This document shows, piece after piece, positions 46,321 to 57,983 of a stretch of DNA of 64,000 bases. This stretch comes from Guadua angustifolia (Eukaryota; Streptophyta; Magnoliopsida; Poales; Poaceae): positions 18,916,852 through 18,980,851 of the forward strand of contig CM070508.1 of the NCBI GenBank assembly GCA_036346375.1, in the 5' to 3' direction. A model generated the notes under the pieces. It was not told where the DNA came from and ran no database searches. It saw nothing but the letters and a program-made list of their open reading frames with translations. Position 1 is the stretch's first letter. Every line of letters begins with the position of its first letter. A program made the position numbers and the translations under genes.

Positions 46321-47819
46321 TGCCAAAGGAGGAGATTTTTAGTAGAGAGTTGTCTGGTTGTCAGTCTGGGCTACTATTTATGTAAAAGTGAAAGTGCATC
46401 TAAGCACTTATGTTATTTTGGTGATTAATGACAAACGCATATAATGACAATCTATGTAATTATGTAAATGCTTAACTTAGTGCTTAACAAATGACAAACC
46501 TCTAATATGATATTATTGCTATGAGACTAACATGTTATTGCCTAGTTGAGTATCAGTCTCATCTATTTAGAGGAAAATAAAGTGGGATGGTTAAGCAAAG
46601 ATAAGGTATGCAATTTTGGTATCTCTTCTATATTTGTTATTGCATTCCTTTTGTGCAAATGCATAGTGAACTCCAAGTAGCATGTTGATTATATATATGC
46701 ACATTGGTTCATATCATATTTATTTGTGCATATATATTCATTTGAGTTCATTATGTGCTTTGTTTTTAGTATGCATGTATTAACTAGAGTTAAACTTTAT
46801 ATTGCTATAGATTGACTTGGTGCATGCATGTTTTAGTTGTATATCTTCTCATGCAATTCTCTTAGTGAAGTTTAATCTAGTGTTGGATCACATATTTACT
46901 CTTAGTCCAAATATTAGTTCCACATGTACAATTCGTGTATATTCTATCATGTGCTTCATTTAAGTAAAGACTGTGATCCTTGCCATGATTTAATTGATTC
47001 ATCATATCGGCAATTATCTCTCTAGTGCATATAGATCAATTACATATTCATCATGATGCACTTAGTAGAGAACATTTCTTATGTCAAGTGTTTCCATTTA
47101 TGTTGTGCTTCTTTATATGAAACATTTGTGGTAATCAACTGCTCACAAATATCAATTTCTCCATATCTATTGAGCTTTTGGGACTAATGCTTTTCATGAG
47201 TGGTTTGGAAAGAATTAGGTCTCGTGTGTGTATGACGACCAAGGTATCTTGGAGGATGACCGTTAAGCCGAGGTCAACAAGACGGCGGTGTCACCAAGAG
47301 TTGAGGACTAGGTCAAGATTGACTTGGCGTGGAGATCATCGGAGAGGATGATAAAGTCAAGGTTGATAGGACGAGAGTCTCATGAGATGAATCGAGTCAA
47401 GTTGGACAAAGGCGAAGATGTCATCAACTATATCTTTGAAGGTCTTCATGCAAGCATTAAGAAAGAAGACGACAAGTGACTATTTCTAGACTTGTATTAT
47501 CTTTGATTTAAATTGAGTCTAAGAATTGCCGTACTATTAAGAGGGATGCGACGTCGAATGACTTTTAGATGTGTCAAGTGCTCAAGTGATCCATCCTTGT
47601 GAAACTTAGAGAGAGAGTGGTGTTGGTGGTGCCGGAAAGTGAGAGTTGTAGGTCTCCCTTGGATTCTTTGTGAAATCTATATTTATCCTTTGAGATTTGG
47701 GTAGTGAGACCTTATTAGTTATGTAGCCCTCATTCTTAGCTTTCTGTAGAGTCCAAAATCACTGAAATCGGAGTCCGGAGTTAAAAGTTATGCTCATTTT
47801 CGTCAGACTGCTCAGTCCA

Positions 47820-48935
47820 TTCCGGAGTATCCGGGTTAAGGTCCAGAGTATCTGGGTTGGTTCTCTCGGTTTGGTCAATCCGGAGTATCCGGGTTATCCA
47901 GAGTATCCGGGGTTAAGTCCGGAGTATCCGGGTTGTGCGCAGTCCCACCGATTAGATTTTTGGGGACCTCTATTTAAAGCCCTCTCTTCCCCATCTTCAA
48001 AGTAGCCGTTATCCTGCAGCTTTGAGGGGTTATCCTCTTGTTCTTGAGCCCCCAAAACACCTCTTTACCCTTAGATCTTAAGTGATCCCCTTTGTGAGAA
48101 CGGTAGGGAAGAGTTTGAGGAGTGAGGTGTTAGATTGAGTGTGATTTGAGTTGTTGAGCACTTGATTTCATCTCCAATCTTGTTCTTCGTGAGCATTTGT
48201 TACTCTTGGAGGTTGAGGACTCCTAGACGGCTAGGAGGTCGCCTACAAGCCTCCGGTGCTTTATGTGGTTGGCCGTGGGAAGTTTGTGAAGGCCGGTTCT
48301 GCCTCCGTAAGGGAATGAATCAAAGGAGTGAAGACCGGCGAGTGCATTTGTGCAACACCGGGAGGAAGAGGGTTGAAAGAGACTCCGGCTCAAGTGTGAC
48401 CAAGCCTCAACCGGCAAGTGCATTTGTGCAACACTGGGAGGAAGAGGGTTGAAAGAGACTCCGGCTCAAGTGTGACCAAACCTCAACCGGCAAGTGCATT
48501 TGTGCAACACCGGGAGGAAGAGGGTTGAAAGAGACCCCGGCTTAAGTGAGACCGAGCCGCCTCAACGGAGACGTAGGATCCCCTCAAGGATCCGAACTTC
48601 GGGTGAAAAATCATTCTCTACTTGCTTACTTTTATTCTTGCTAGAGCATTTGATTTTTAATCTTGAAATTGTCCGATCTACTTTTCTACTGTGTTTGGCT
48701 CTAGATATGTACTTGTTCCAGGTTCCTGGTAGTGTTTAGAATCTTTGTGTTCAAGTAGTTTGATTAAAAGTTGAAGAGATTACAAATTTCATCTCGAGGT
48801 GCCCAACCCAGAGTATCCGCACAATCACCCCGGATAGTCCGGATTTACCGGAGTATCCGCACCATTTACCCCGAATAGTCCGGAAATACCGGAGTATCCG
48901 GATCAAAGGTCGGATAGTCCGGGCTGAACCCCCCG
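47820..48935. repeat. Recurrent CCGGAGTATCCGG-type motifs in the SIRE LTR
   Basis: At least eight copies or near copies (TCCGGAGTATCCGGGTT, CCGGATAGTCCGG) lie in two clusters on either side of the 76-bp tandem units. The core is close to palindromic. Confidence 0.8.
48342..48560. repeat. Three tandem 76-bp units in the SIRE LTR
   Basis: Units start at 48342, 48418 and 48494 with GTGCATTTGTGCAACAC. The first two differ by very few bases; the third fades out near 48560. Confidence 0.9.
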
Positions 48936-49022
48936 GGATTGTTTTATTCCGCTGTGATTTAGTTTTAAATTTATTATTCGCTTATTCACCCCCCCTCTAG
49001 GCGACATCCCCTATCCTTTCAA

Positions 49023-49035
49023 TTGGTATCAGAGC
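49023..49035 (+). other. Primer-binding site of the SIRE-type element
   Basis: TTGGTATCAGAGC, a full match to the initiator-Met tRNA complement, lies one base after the LTR end. Confidence 0.88.
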
Positions 49036-49079
49036 TTGGACTCTCATTTTATTAGACTTAACCGTCTAGAGAGTAAAGG

Positions 49080-50820
49080 ATGTCGACTAGAGGATTAGAG
49101 CACTCACACGATCCACTTGTGTTAGATGGTTCAAATTATGCTTCATGGAAATTAATTATGACTACTCATTTTAAATCCATGAGCCCTCAAATATAGTGGA
49201 TCGTAGATGTCAGCTTTTCCTCTCCATTGAATGAAGTTAATCCAACTGAAGGAGAGATGAAATGCCTACATCTCGACGCTCAAGCTACTAATACTTTATT
49301 TTATATTGTTAGCGATGAAATTTTTGATAGAATATGCAATCTCAAGAGCGCTCATGAAATGTGGATAAAGCTTCGAGAACTATTTGAATCATCCACTTCT
49401 ATTGAGGATTGCATTAAGGAAGAGATGTCGGGAGATGAAACCTCAAGCTCCACCTCAAGCTCAAGTGATGAAGAACCGACATCTCCATCAACCTCAACCT
49501 CCGCCTCAAGTGACGATGAAGATGCTCTTCCATCACAAATCCGTTGCTTCATGGCGAAAGGTAAGAATGAGGTAAGTGACGACGATGATGATGATGAGCT
49601 CACTTATGATGAACTTATGAATTTGCTAGAGGATCTCAATAAATGTCTTGGAAAGGAGAAAAAGAAATATAAAATTTTGAAGCTTGAATATGAATCACTT
49701 CAAAATGATTATAATATGCTTCAAGAAAATCATGAATCTCTCATTCTCAAAGAAATTCATAAGTCTAAGGTAGATATAGGAATCTCATGTGATTTAATTG
49801 ATGAAATGTCTTGCTTAAATGTTAATCCTAATATTTCATCAAAATTTGACATATCCACCTCTTGCAATGATTTACCTTATTGCTCAAATTTAAATGTTTC
49901 CACTTCCTCTATGCATGTTGAGACTAATCTTGTAGAGGAAAACATAAGCTCAAGGCCAAAGCCATTAGATTAGAAAATGACTTGAAGAAGTGCGTAAAGG
50001 GAAAAGCCATCCTCGACAAGATCTTGAGCAAGCCAAGGGCGCCTCAAGATAAGTGAGGACTCGGCTACATCTCTAAGAGGGAGACTAGCAAGACAAGGCA
50101 CAACGCAAGACACTCAAAGACTATCAAGTGCTTTGCTTGCAACAAGAAGGGCCACTTCGCCTCCGTGTGCCCTAACGAAGTGGAGATCAAGCCATAACCA
50201 TCAAAAATGAGGCAAACCAGCAAAGAGCAAGTCAAGAAGAAGAGACGTTCAAAGCCTACTTGCTACAATTGTCGGGAAAAAGGACACATAGGTAAGGATT
50301 GTCCCAAAGGTATCACTCCTAAGCCTATTATTGTCAATGATCATCATTTGCTTAGGAAAGATAAAAATGATAATGTGTTTGCCAAGTTTGTCAATTCTCC
50401 TAAGACTATGCAAAATAATGACAATCAATTGCTTAGGAGGTATAAATGCAGAAATGTGTTTTCTCAAAATGCTAGATTTCCTAAGACGAAGAAAAATCAT
50501 GTTGATCATGTGCTTAGGAAAAATAATAATAGCAAACCATTTGCTAGATATGGTAGATCCTCTAAGCCCTTGCATTATAATGATTATTATGTGCTTAGAA
50601 ATGATCAAACTAGGAATAGATTTGCTAAAAGTGTTAAAACTCCTAAGCCTCCTCAATTCATTGCCAATAAATTGCTTGGGAGTAATAACAATCATAAATC
50701 CATTGCTAGTTATTTAGTTCACCTAAGACTATGAATATTAGGACCATTTGGGTTCCTAAATCTATTGGGACTAACATTGTTAGACCCAACAAGGATTGGG
50801 TACCAAAAACCGCCTAAAAG
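49080..50820 (+). pseudogene. Gag of a SIRE-type copia element with two zinc knuckles and an 81-bp repeat tail
   Basis: The ATG at 49080 is followed by the copia gag start (LDGSNYASWK). An in-frame TAG at 49194 is followed by the rest of the gag domain (DAQATNTLFYIV, EMWIKLRELFE) to a stop at 49971. A frameshift then leads to two CCHC knuckles, CFACNKKGHFASVC near 50129 and CYNCREKGHIGKDC near 50261. A tail of five 27-residue repeats follows and then IWVPKSIG..DWVPK, the usual SIRE gag end. Pol should follow but the Tekay element starts at 50950. Confidence 0.85.
50339..50742 (+). repeat. Five tandem 81-bp coding repeats in gag
   Basis: Units start at 50339, 50420, 50501, 50582 and 50663. 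Each codes 27 residues of the pattern [D/N]-x-x-x-L-L-R-K..F-A..P-K (DHHLLRKDK, DNQLLRRYK, DHVLRKNNN, DYYVLRNDQ). The first four keep the frame exactly; the fifth lacks one base. They follow the second zinc knuckle. Confidence 0.9.
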
Positions 50821-50949
50821 ATTTTTAGGTAATATGAGATAGATTGGACGTTTGGCTTCTTCAAAAGGGAAAAGGAGTTAATCATTTACAAAATGAAGCC
50901 AAACATGAGGATGATCACTTCAATCTTGAGCCAATGCCATCTCGGGTAA

Positions 50950-53900
50950 TGTAAGGACCAGAATTCACCAATTCGAATCCACTGTGTTTTACCGCACTAG
51001 TCCTAGGATCAATCGCTAGTGCACACAGCTTAACATCGATAAGCATCATATCATACACAACGATAAGAATAATAAGACTTTATTTATTGAATATAACTAG
51101 TGTATGATCTTATGATCACTTACAATATTTAGCCTCACAAGGCAATAGTAAGACCAATGAGACAAATGCAGCGGAGAGTAGTAGAAAACGTAGATGTCCC
51201 ATCAGCACACCACAGGTGACTGACAAGGATTGGTCTAGTGACACGCGTCCACCTGAAAGTCCTCCTCCAATAACGTCGATGATTACTCCACTGTTGTTGG
51301 TTGTTAAGCAAGGGTGAGTACACCAACACGTACTCAACAAGTTGTGTACAAAATGCAGTTCTATCATAGCTATATGCAGGCTTATTCCAAAGGAAAGGCT
51401 AAGGGTTCATTTACAGTAAAGTAGCATTTAAGAACACATACGATACATAGATTGAAAAGACAGTAAAACAAATAATAACAAGTAAATAGATTCAGTGATT
51501 CTCAAATAAACCAAAGTTTCCATCCTAAAGCAAGTTTCCTTTATTCACATGGCATCCTGCCATCCCTTCCAGTTATTCATTTTAAGTAACTACCCCTTGA
51601 CTGTAATTCCCGAGCATTGCTCAATACCGTGAGCACGGCTATCCGAATAGTTTGTACACTCTGCAGAGGTTATGCACTTTACCCACATGATACAACCATG
51701 CACCACACAGGTGAACGATTATAACAAAGCCTTTACAATGCATCCCTCTTAACCAAGTGCTACCGCTAAGGTTTCAACGAAGGGTTACACCACCACAACA
51801 GGCCCCCTCTTGCGCCATGTGAGCCACCCCAAGCATGGATGGTTACCACCACGGGTCTCACGCCACCACGATAGCACTCAAGTTAAGCATTTGCAAATTA
51901 GTCAGCTAGGCTGCCCCATAACAGACATGTGGTTGCATGATTGACTCAGGTCAAAGGCTCGCAAGGTTAAGTCCTTAGGATTGATTAAAGCAAGACATAC
52001 ACATACCCTCAGCTCCTCTGAGCCCACCCTGGCACACTTGCCCTTTCCACTTGCTTCAATCTTAAAATGATTAAACCCCGGTTGGTTACCAAGCACCACG
52101 TGCTACTCACAAATCAACATCGTTGTGTGACCTCCCCGCCACAACAACTCAATCTCTTTGTGTGACCACACATGACACACAAGTTATCATCATTGTTCCA
52201 TATTCCGTTAATCAAAATTAATACTCAACATCTCATGTACATGTGATGACGTGGCATGGCTAAGCAATTCTATTCCGGTCTAACCATCCATGTTGATTTC
52301 AGTATTAACCAACTATAATGAACCAACCTAAGGGGACAAGTGCATTTATGGCATACAAATAACAAGGTAGGGTGTAATTCAAAAGGTACATTAACTAATC
52401 CCAAAGATAAGTTGAAATCATTTGTACTCATAAAATATCATGCAATAGAGTAAACCAAAATAGCAATTTTGCAAACATGGGTGCAACATGATCAAAGCAC
52501 AACTTGCCTTGCTTAAGCTCCTAGTATTGTTCCGAAGATTGCTCTTGAAATGATAATTCTTCCTCCGAAACCTCGCTCAACTCAACGTCTACGCGAATCG
52601 AGAAGAAATAGCAAATAAACACCAAAATCAAAGAACAAATGAACTCAAAAATTCAAATAAAAGCCACCATTAGAAAGATCTCAATTTTAATTTTTTTTAG
52701 GAATTTGAATCACCTCAATCGGAGTTCATATGCAAAACTAATAGCATTTTGAAGTTTTTAAAATCCTGAAAATCTCTAAAATCATAAATTCCGAATTAAC
52801 CGAATTATTTTTATAAATAAAAATCTGAATTTCCCGCCCCGGCTCGTACGGACAAAACGTGGCAAAATCTGGACCCTTGGATCCTAATCTAACGGCTCTG
52901 GTTAAATCCACCACGTGGCTTAATATCCACCGCCCGATCCAAATCCGAAGGTCGACGCTTACCCCTATGGTGCACTGTGCTTATAAATGACGTGGCCAAT
53001 CCTAGACCCTACGATCTTGATCCAACAGCTGAGGCTTACCCGTGTACTCCACTATTCCCCGGTGACGTGGACGATTCCTGGCGCTGCGATGGTGATCCGA
53101 CAATCAATGTTCCTCGCGAACGGTGATGGCTGGCGACGGCGCGGAACTCGCCGGACTCGAAGAAGAAACCTCCTCGACGGCGCTCTGGTGGTCTCTGACG
53201 AGGAAGAAGTGGCTTATCGGGTGCGGCGTGACGCGATCAACTCGGATCCGGCTTCGCCTCGGCGGATGAGTAACCGGTGGTGACGAAAAACGCGGCGCAA
53301 CTCCTCGGATCTCCGGCGAGCTCACGAGGCGACTTCAGTGACTCTCCGGCGACAGCGCAACAGCGAAAGGAAGCGGCGAGGTGTGGGGATCCTCGGGGAA
53401 GTACCTCGGACCTTTTATACCCGACGAACGGCGCGAAAACATGGAAGGTACAATGGCGGCGGCGGTGTTGGACTCGGACACGGCGGCGACGAATCCGTCT
53501 CGGACACGATGACTGATAGCCGTGTGATCGAGATCCGACAGACACGATAAAAGGTGAGTCCGAACCGGTATGATTTAATGTGATCCTACCGATGATCATC
53601 CAACGATCGCAAACGTTAGGGTTTCCATAATCGACACGGCGTGAAAATGGCCGTTGGATATTGATCCAACGGTTGGCATCAATCCTCCCGAATCATATCC
53701 GGTCCGCCTGAGAATTGGGCGAGCCCGATCTTGTTCACGGGAATTTCGAGGGTTTTTCCAATTAAATTAATTCTAGAAAATAAACTAATTTATTTAGAGT
53801 AGTAAAAATACTCTATAAATTCCAAGAAAATTCTCAAAAATACTTTGAGACATTCTGGACTTAAATAAAATATTTTTGGCAAAAAATTATTTTGCAAATT

Positions 53901-54060
53901 TCTTTTTATAATTATTTCTTAACAAAAGGCATTATTTATAAATTCAAAATAATTCAAATAAATCTCAGAAAATCCAATTAAATCCAGAAAATTCACAAAA
54001 ATCATAAATTGCAATAAAATAATATTTAAAAATTGAAAAGCCAAAAATTGGGATGTTACA
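50950..54060 (-). repeat. 3' LTR of the Tekay-type element (3.1 kb)
   Basis: Read on the minus strand it starts TGTAACATCCCAA at 54060 and ends CCTTACA at 50950. It has a TATA box (minus strand TATAAAAGG, 53411-53419). Its first 900 bp also occur at 1031-1930. Confidence 0.92.
53411..53419 (-). promoter_or_regulatory. TATA box in the Tekay-type LTR
   Basis: TATAAAAGG on the minus strand, within GC-rich sequence 640 bp inside the LTR; the homologous place in the 1031-1930 copy reads TATTTAAGG. Confidence 0.5.
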
Positions 54061-54075
54061 AACCTCCCCCCTTAA
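54061..54075 (-). other. Polypurine tract of the Tekay-type element
   Basis: The minus strand reads TTAAGGGGGGAGGTT directly before the LTR, the start site for plus-strand DNA synthesis. Confidence 0.85.
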
Positions 54076-54095
54076 CAGAATCTCGACCCCGAGAT

Positions 54096-55787
54096 TCAGG
54101 GCTGACTAGAGAATAGGTTTGGGAATTCTGCTTTCAGATCTTCTTCGCTCTCCCAAGTTGCTTCATTTTCCGAATGATTATTCCACTGAACTCTACAAAA
54201 ACGAGTGGACTTATTTCTGGTCCTGCGCTCCATTACGTCCAGAATCTTAATCGGCTGCTCTTTGTAAGTCAAGTCTTCTTTTAATTCGATGGCTTCTAAT
54301 GGCGTTTGTTCTGCTGGCACCCTGAGACATTTCTTAAGTTGCGACACATGAAATACATCATGGACTCCTGCTAATGACTGGGGCAACTCCAACTGATACG
54401 CAACCTCTCCTCTGCGACTCAAGATCTTAAACGGCCCAACATACCTAGGTGCAAGTTTCCCTTTGACATTGAACCTTTTTACACCTTTCAAGGGAGTGAC
54501 TTTGAGATACACAAAATCGTTGGGTTCAAAGCTCAACTCACGACGACGATTATCAGCGTAGCTTTTCTGCCTTGGCTGTGCTGTCCTCAACCTTTCCCTG
54601 ATCATGGCAACTTGCTCTTCAACCTCTCTAAGCAACTCCGGCCCAAATACCAAACGCTCCCCCGTTTCATTCCAATTTAACGGGGTACGACAAGCACAAC
54701 CATATAAGGCTTCAAATGGTGATATTTGCAAACTAGCCTGGTAGCTATTATTGTAACTGAACTTTGCATATGGCAGGCATTTATCCCAAGATGTACTGTA
54801 CGATATCGCACAAGCTCTCAACATATCCTCTAAAATCTGATTAACTCTTTCTGTCTGACCATCTGTTTGTGGATGATAAGCAGTGCTGAAATTCAGACGA
54901 GTTCCCATTGCTTCATGCAGTTTATCCCAAAATCTTGAGGTAAACTGGGTACCTCGATCCGATACGATTTTCTTAGGCACACCGTGCAAACATACAATTC
55001 TTGACATGTATAATTCCGCCAATTGATCCCCTGAATAAGTTGTCTTCACTGGAATGAAGTGAGCAACTTTGGTTAGCCGATCAACGATGACCCATATAGA
55101 ATCATAACCTCTTTGAGTCTTGGGCAATCCGGTGATAAAATCCATACCAATCTCCTCCCATTTCCATTCAGGAATATTTAATGGCTGCAACAGTCCTGCG
55201 GGCTTTTGATGCATCGCTTTTACTTTCTGACATACATCGCATAATGCTACATGCTCAGCTACTTCACGCTTCATACTCGGCCACCAAAATTTCTTCTTAA
55301 GGTCTTGGTACATCTTGGCACTTCCAGGATGAATAGAATACTTAGAATCATGTGCTTCCTCAAGAATCAGTTGCTTAAGTTCCTTTTCATTCGGCACACA
55401 AATCCGACCTTTAAACCATAGGGTTCCTCGCTCATCTATCGAGAAATCTTCGGCTAAACCCTCTTCCTTCTTAGCCTTGATCCTACTGATCTTCTCATCA
55501 TTACTTTGCCTTTCCCTGATTTGATCTTCAAGGGTTGGCTTTACTTCTAAAGCAGCTACAAATCCTTGTGGCACAACCTCTAATCTCAACTTCTGAAATT
55601 CCTCACATAACTCTGGTTGATCGCTGACTATTAACGAATTTACACTGTGGCCTTTACGACTTAAAGCATCAGCTACCACATTAGCTTTCCCAGGATGATA
55701 ATGGATTCTGACATTATAATCCTTAATTAATTCTAGCCATCTTCTTTGTCTCATATTAAGGTCTGACTGGGTAAATATGTACTTCAA
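54096..55787 (-). CDS. Tekay-type pol: RNase H end, integrase and chromodomain
   Basis: 563 codons are open on the minus strand. The start is the RNase H end (MRQRRWLELIKDY, HYHPGKANVVADALSRK). The integrase follows: a zinc domain (H..H, then CDVCQKVKA), a catalytic core with GMDFITGLPK, SDRGTQFTSRFW and the Glu in DGQTERVNQ, and the GPF-containing C-terminal part (RYVGPFKIL, FHVSQLKKCL). The final 50 residues (IKILDVMERR, VQWNNHSENEATWE) form a chromodomain, which in chromoviruses guides insertion to particular chromatin. All three integrase catalytic residues are present. The frame is intact here, but the upstream domains are missing, so the full polyprotein is not made. Confidence 0.93.
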   Translation of the reverse strand: MKYIFTQSDLNMRQRRWLELIKDYNVRIHYHPGKANVVADALSRKGHSVNSLIVSDQPELCEEFQKLRLEVVPQGFVAALEVKPTLEDQIRERQSNDEKISRIKAKKEEGLAEDFSIDERGTLWFKGRICVPNEKELKQLILEEAHDSKYSIHPGSAKMYQDLKKKFWWPSMKREVAEHVALCDVCQKVKAMHQKPAGLLQPLNIPEWKWEEIGMDFITGLPKTQRGYDSIWVIVDRLTKVAHFIPVKTTYSGDQLAELYMSRIVCLHGVPKKIVSDRGTQFTSRFWDKLHEAMGTRLNFSTAYHPQTDGQTERVNQILEDMLRACAISYSTSWDKCLPYAKFSYNNSYQASLQISPFEALYGCACRTPLNWNETGERLVFGPELLREVEEQVAMIRERLRTAQPRQKSYADNRRRELSFEPNDFVYLKVTPLKGVKRFNVKGKLAPRYVGPFKILSRRGEVAYQLELPQSLAGVHDVFHVSQLKKCLRVPAEQTPLEAIELKEDLTYKEQPIKILDVMERRTRNKSTRFCRVQWNNHSENEATWESEEDLKAEFPNLFSSQP

Positions 55788-56486
55788 GCTCTTATGATCC
55801 GTATATATCTCACATCTATTTCCGATGAGGTAATGACGTCAAATCTTTAAAGCATGCACTACAGCTGCTAACTCCAGGTTATGCGTCGGATAATTTCCTT
55901 CATGCAGCCTCAATTGCCTTGATGCGTAGGCTACAACTTTGCCATTCTGCATTAAAACGCAACCAAGTCCCTGCTTTGACGCATCACAATAAATGTCAAA
56001 GCCACACTGCACATCTGGCAATACTAACACCGGTGCAGATGTTAATCGCTTCTTTAACTCATCGAAACTCTTGTCGCACTCTGGCGTTCATGCAAATTTC
56101 TTTTCTTTCTTCAATAGTTGTGTAAGGGGTCTCACGATCGTCGAGAATCCTTCTATGAACCGACGGTAATATCCCGTCATTCCCAGAAAACTACAGATTT
56201 GGGTAACTGTCTTCGGCGGTTCCCAATTCATCACAGCTTCCACTTTACTTGGGTCCACGACAACTCCTTTAGCGGTTATCACATGGCCAAGGAATTCCAC
56301 TTTCTTCTTCCAGAAGTCACATTTACTAAATTTGGCATACAACTGTTGTTCTCGCAACTTCTCCAAAACCAATCTCAAATATTCTGCGTGCTCTTCTTCT
56401 GACTTAGAGTACACAAGGATATCGTCTATAAAGACATCTACAAATTTTTCCAGATACTCCATGAATACTTTATTCGTCATGTTCAT
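55788..56486 (-). pseudogene. Tekay-type RT C-terminal half and RNase H, broken
   Basis: The minus strand from 56486 reads MNMTNKVFMEYLEKFVDVFI and continues with DDILVYSKS, the catalytic palm box, then GHVITAKGV and LGMTGYYRRFIEGFS. A stop at about 56088 is followed in the next fragment (56030-55839) by the RNase H core (DIYCDASKQGLGCVLMQNG, NLELAAVVHALKI). A short break joins this to the integrase fragment. The RT N-terminal half and the protease are absent upstream. Confidence 0.85.
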
Positions 56487-56700
56487 GACTCAAGCTAGGT
56501 CAATAGCTGGTACGCACAGATCATAGCAATCTAGATCATAACTAAGCAATATCTTAAGAATTCAACGTCAAAGCACTGCTCGACATACCCTCTTATTACA
56601 AAAGTTGGACCCGTAGGTCATATAGCGACGGGGACAATAACCTGGTAACTAAACTTTAGACTAAGCAAAAACCGAGAAAACACGTGATCCTAGGTGTCGG
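56487..56700 (-). other. Non-coding junction replacing protease and RT N-terminus
   Basis: About 210 bp of unremarkable sequence lies between the end of gag and the middle of RT. The protease and the first half of RT, about 400 codons in related elements, are missing here. Confidence 0.6.
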
Positions 56701-57983
56701 CTATTCCTCCTCTTCTCCACCTTCAACGTAGATATCGAACGGAGGATCGCAGGCTCTTGGGTAGCTATCTTCGTTCTCCTGATGTTGGTTAGCGAAGAGA
56801 GAGTCGTCCTCTTGCTGTTTAGCGTCGGTGTCGACATCAGGTATTTCCAGCACAACTTCCACGACGTCCTGGACTTCATCCGTTGTGATGTGATTGATCC
56901 TTCCACGCGTTGTCGTTTGTGGCGACGCTCCTGACTGCACCGGTACTCGATTACTTCCTGTCACTGGAGCTTTAGCTGGGGTAGTTCCTAAGTTGAAATG
57001 AACTGGAGTAACGTTTCCTTTCTTCGGGCATTTGTTGGCGAAATGTCCTGGTTCGTTACAGGAGAAACATTTCTTGATAGCGGTCTGCTGACTTCTTGCT
57101 GGTGCATTGTTTCTGGTCTTTGGTGTTTGAAAATTTTGATTAGTGGGGTGAGATAGCGGTCTTGATGTCTTGTTGGTCCTTGGGGTTGAATTACATTGCG
57201 GTGTCATCCTTAACCTAAGTTGATTAGGTCGCCTGCTGACTAGCCATCCTGCGTTTACGATCTTCACCCAATTCTTTACGCTTATCCTCAAGGATCAAAG
57301 CCTTATTGACTAACTCCTGAAAATCGGGGAAATTGTGGGTGATCAGTCCCACCTGTAATCCAGAAGTAAACCCTTCAGGAAACGAGACTGTCTAGCCTTA
57401 TCTGTAGCTACATCTTTCGGTGCATATCGTGCTAACTGGGTAAACTTATTTAAGTATTCAGCCACTGACTGGCCTCCTTGCTTCAGAGCCCTAAACTCTT
57501 CCTTCTTAAGATCCATCATCCCTTGGTACATGATCTTGTGAAAGCAGTGAAAACTCCTCCCAAGTAATCTCTTGTGGTGCTTCATGTCTTTGCGCAATAG
57601 TTCTCCCACCATTCCGCGGCATTCCCTTCTAGCTGGTGCGAAGCATACAACACCTTCTCGTTGCCCTCACACTGCGTGATATGCAACTTTCTCTCAATGG
57701 TCTTTAATCAATCGTCGGCCTCCAAAGGATTAGCGTTGCCTGAGAATGTTGGAGGACGGGTTCTCATGAAATCTGACAATTTAGAATGAGAACGTGGCCC
57801 ATTATTGCCTTGTTGCATGTTAGTGTTGCCTACGGCTTGATTGGTCATGTTCGCATTTGTTGCATCATGGTTTGCATAAGTTGAGTTTGTGGCTATAAAA
57901 GCTCCCAAATTCTGCATATCTCTTTGGTGGTGATGGCTGCAGTGGCGTTCCATCATTGAATTCATCATTCCGACGAAGGCCAC
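56701..57983 (-). pseudogene. Gag of the Tekay-type element, with stops and a new acidic tail
   Basis: Three open pieces are seen on the minus strand: 57983-57708 (RTRPPTFSGNANPLEADD, the start of the gag domain), 57612-57343 (EFRALKQGGQSVAEYLNKF) and 57291-56701 with a CCHC zinc knuckle (CFSCNEPGHFANKCP near 57060). Stops and frame changes separate them. The last piece continues past the knuckle into an acidic tail (EVVLEIPDVDTDAKQQEDD) ending GGEEEE at a TAG, where related elements read into the protease. Confidence 0.85.

Larger units (their letters stand above)
43086..46388 (+). mobile_element. 3' internal part of a SIRE-type copia element with an env-like region
   Basis: This block begins where the LTR of element A stops and ends at the LTR starting at 46389. 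It holds a leader with a possible small spliced exon (ATG at 43324, GTAAGT donor at 43428), a Lys-rich frame at 43591-44022, and a long env-like frame at 44410-46320. A polypurine-like AAAGGAGGAGA follows at 46325. No RT or integrase is present, so the element has lost its pol. Its last part recurs at 62011-62295. Confidence 0.7.
46389..49021 (+). repeat. SIRE-type LTR (2.6 kb) shared by two internal regions
   Basis: It begins TGAAAGTGCATC, a start common to grass SIRE LTRs, and ends CCTATCCTTTCA directly before a primer-binding site. It contains CCGGAGTATCCGG-type motifs at 47820-47940 and 48790-48930, and three 76-bp tandem units at 48342-48560. The left edge is less certain because about 50 bp lie between the polypurine-like tract and this TG. 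Confidence 0.75.

Noticed and set aside
48342..48560. Regularly spaced repeats, considered as a CRISPR-like array
   Set aside because: The units are directly adjacent 76-bp copies with no unique spacers, lie in a plant retrotransposon LTR, and are plain tandem duplications.
50249..50695. 148-codon open frame on the minus strand
   Set aside because: It is the mirror image of the 81-bp coding repeats of gag; the plus frame carries the zinc knuckles.
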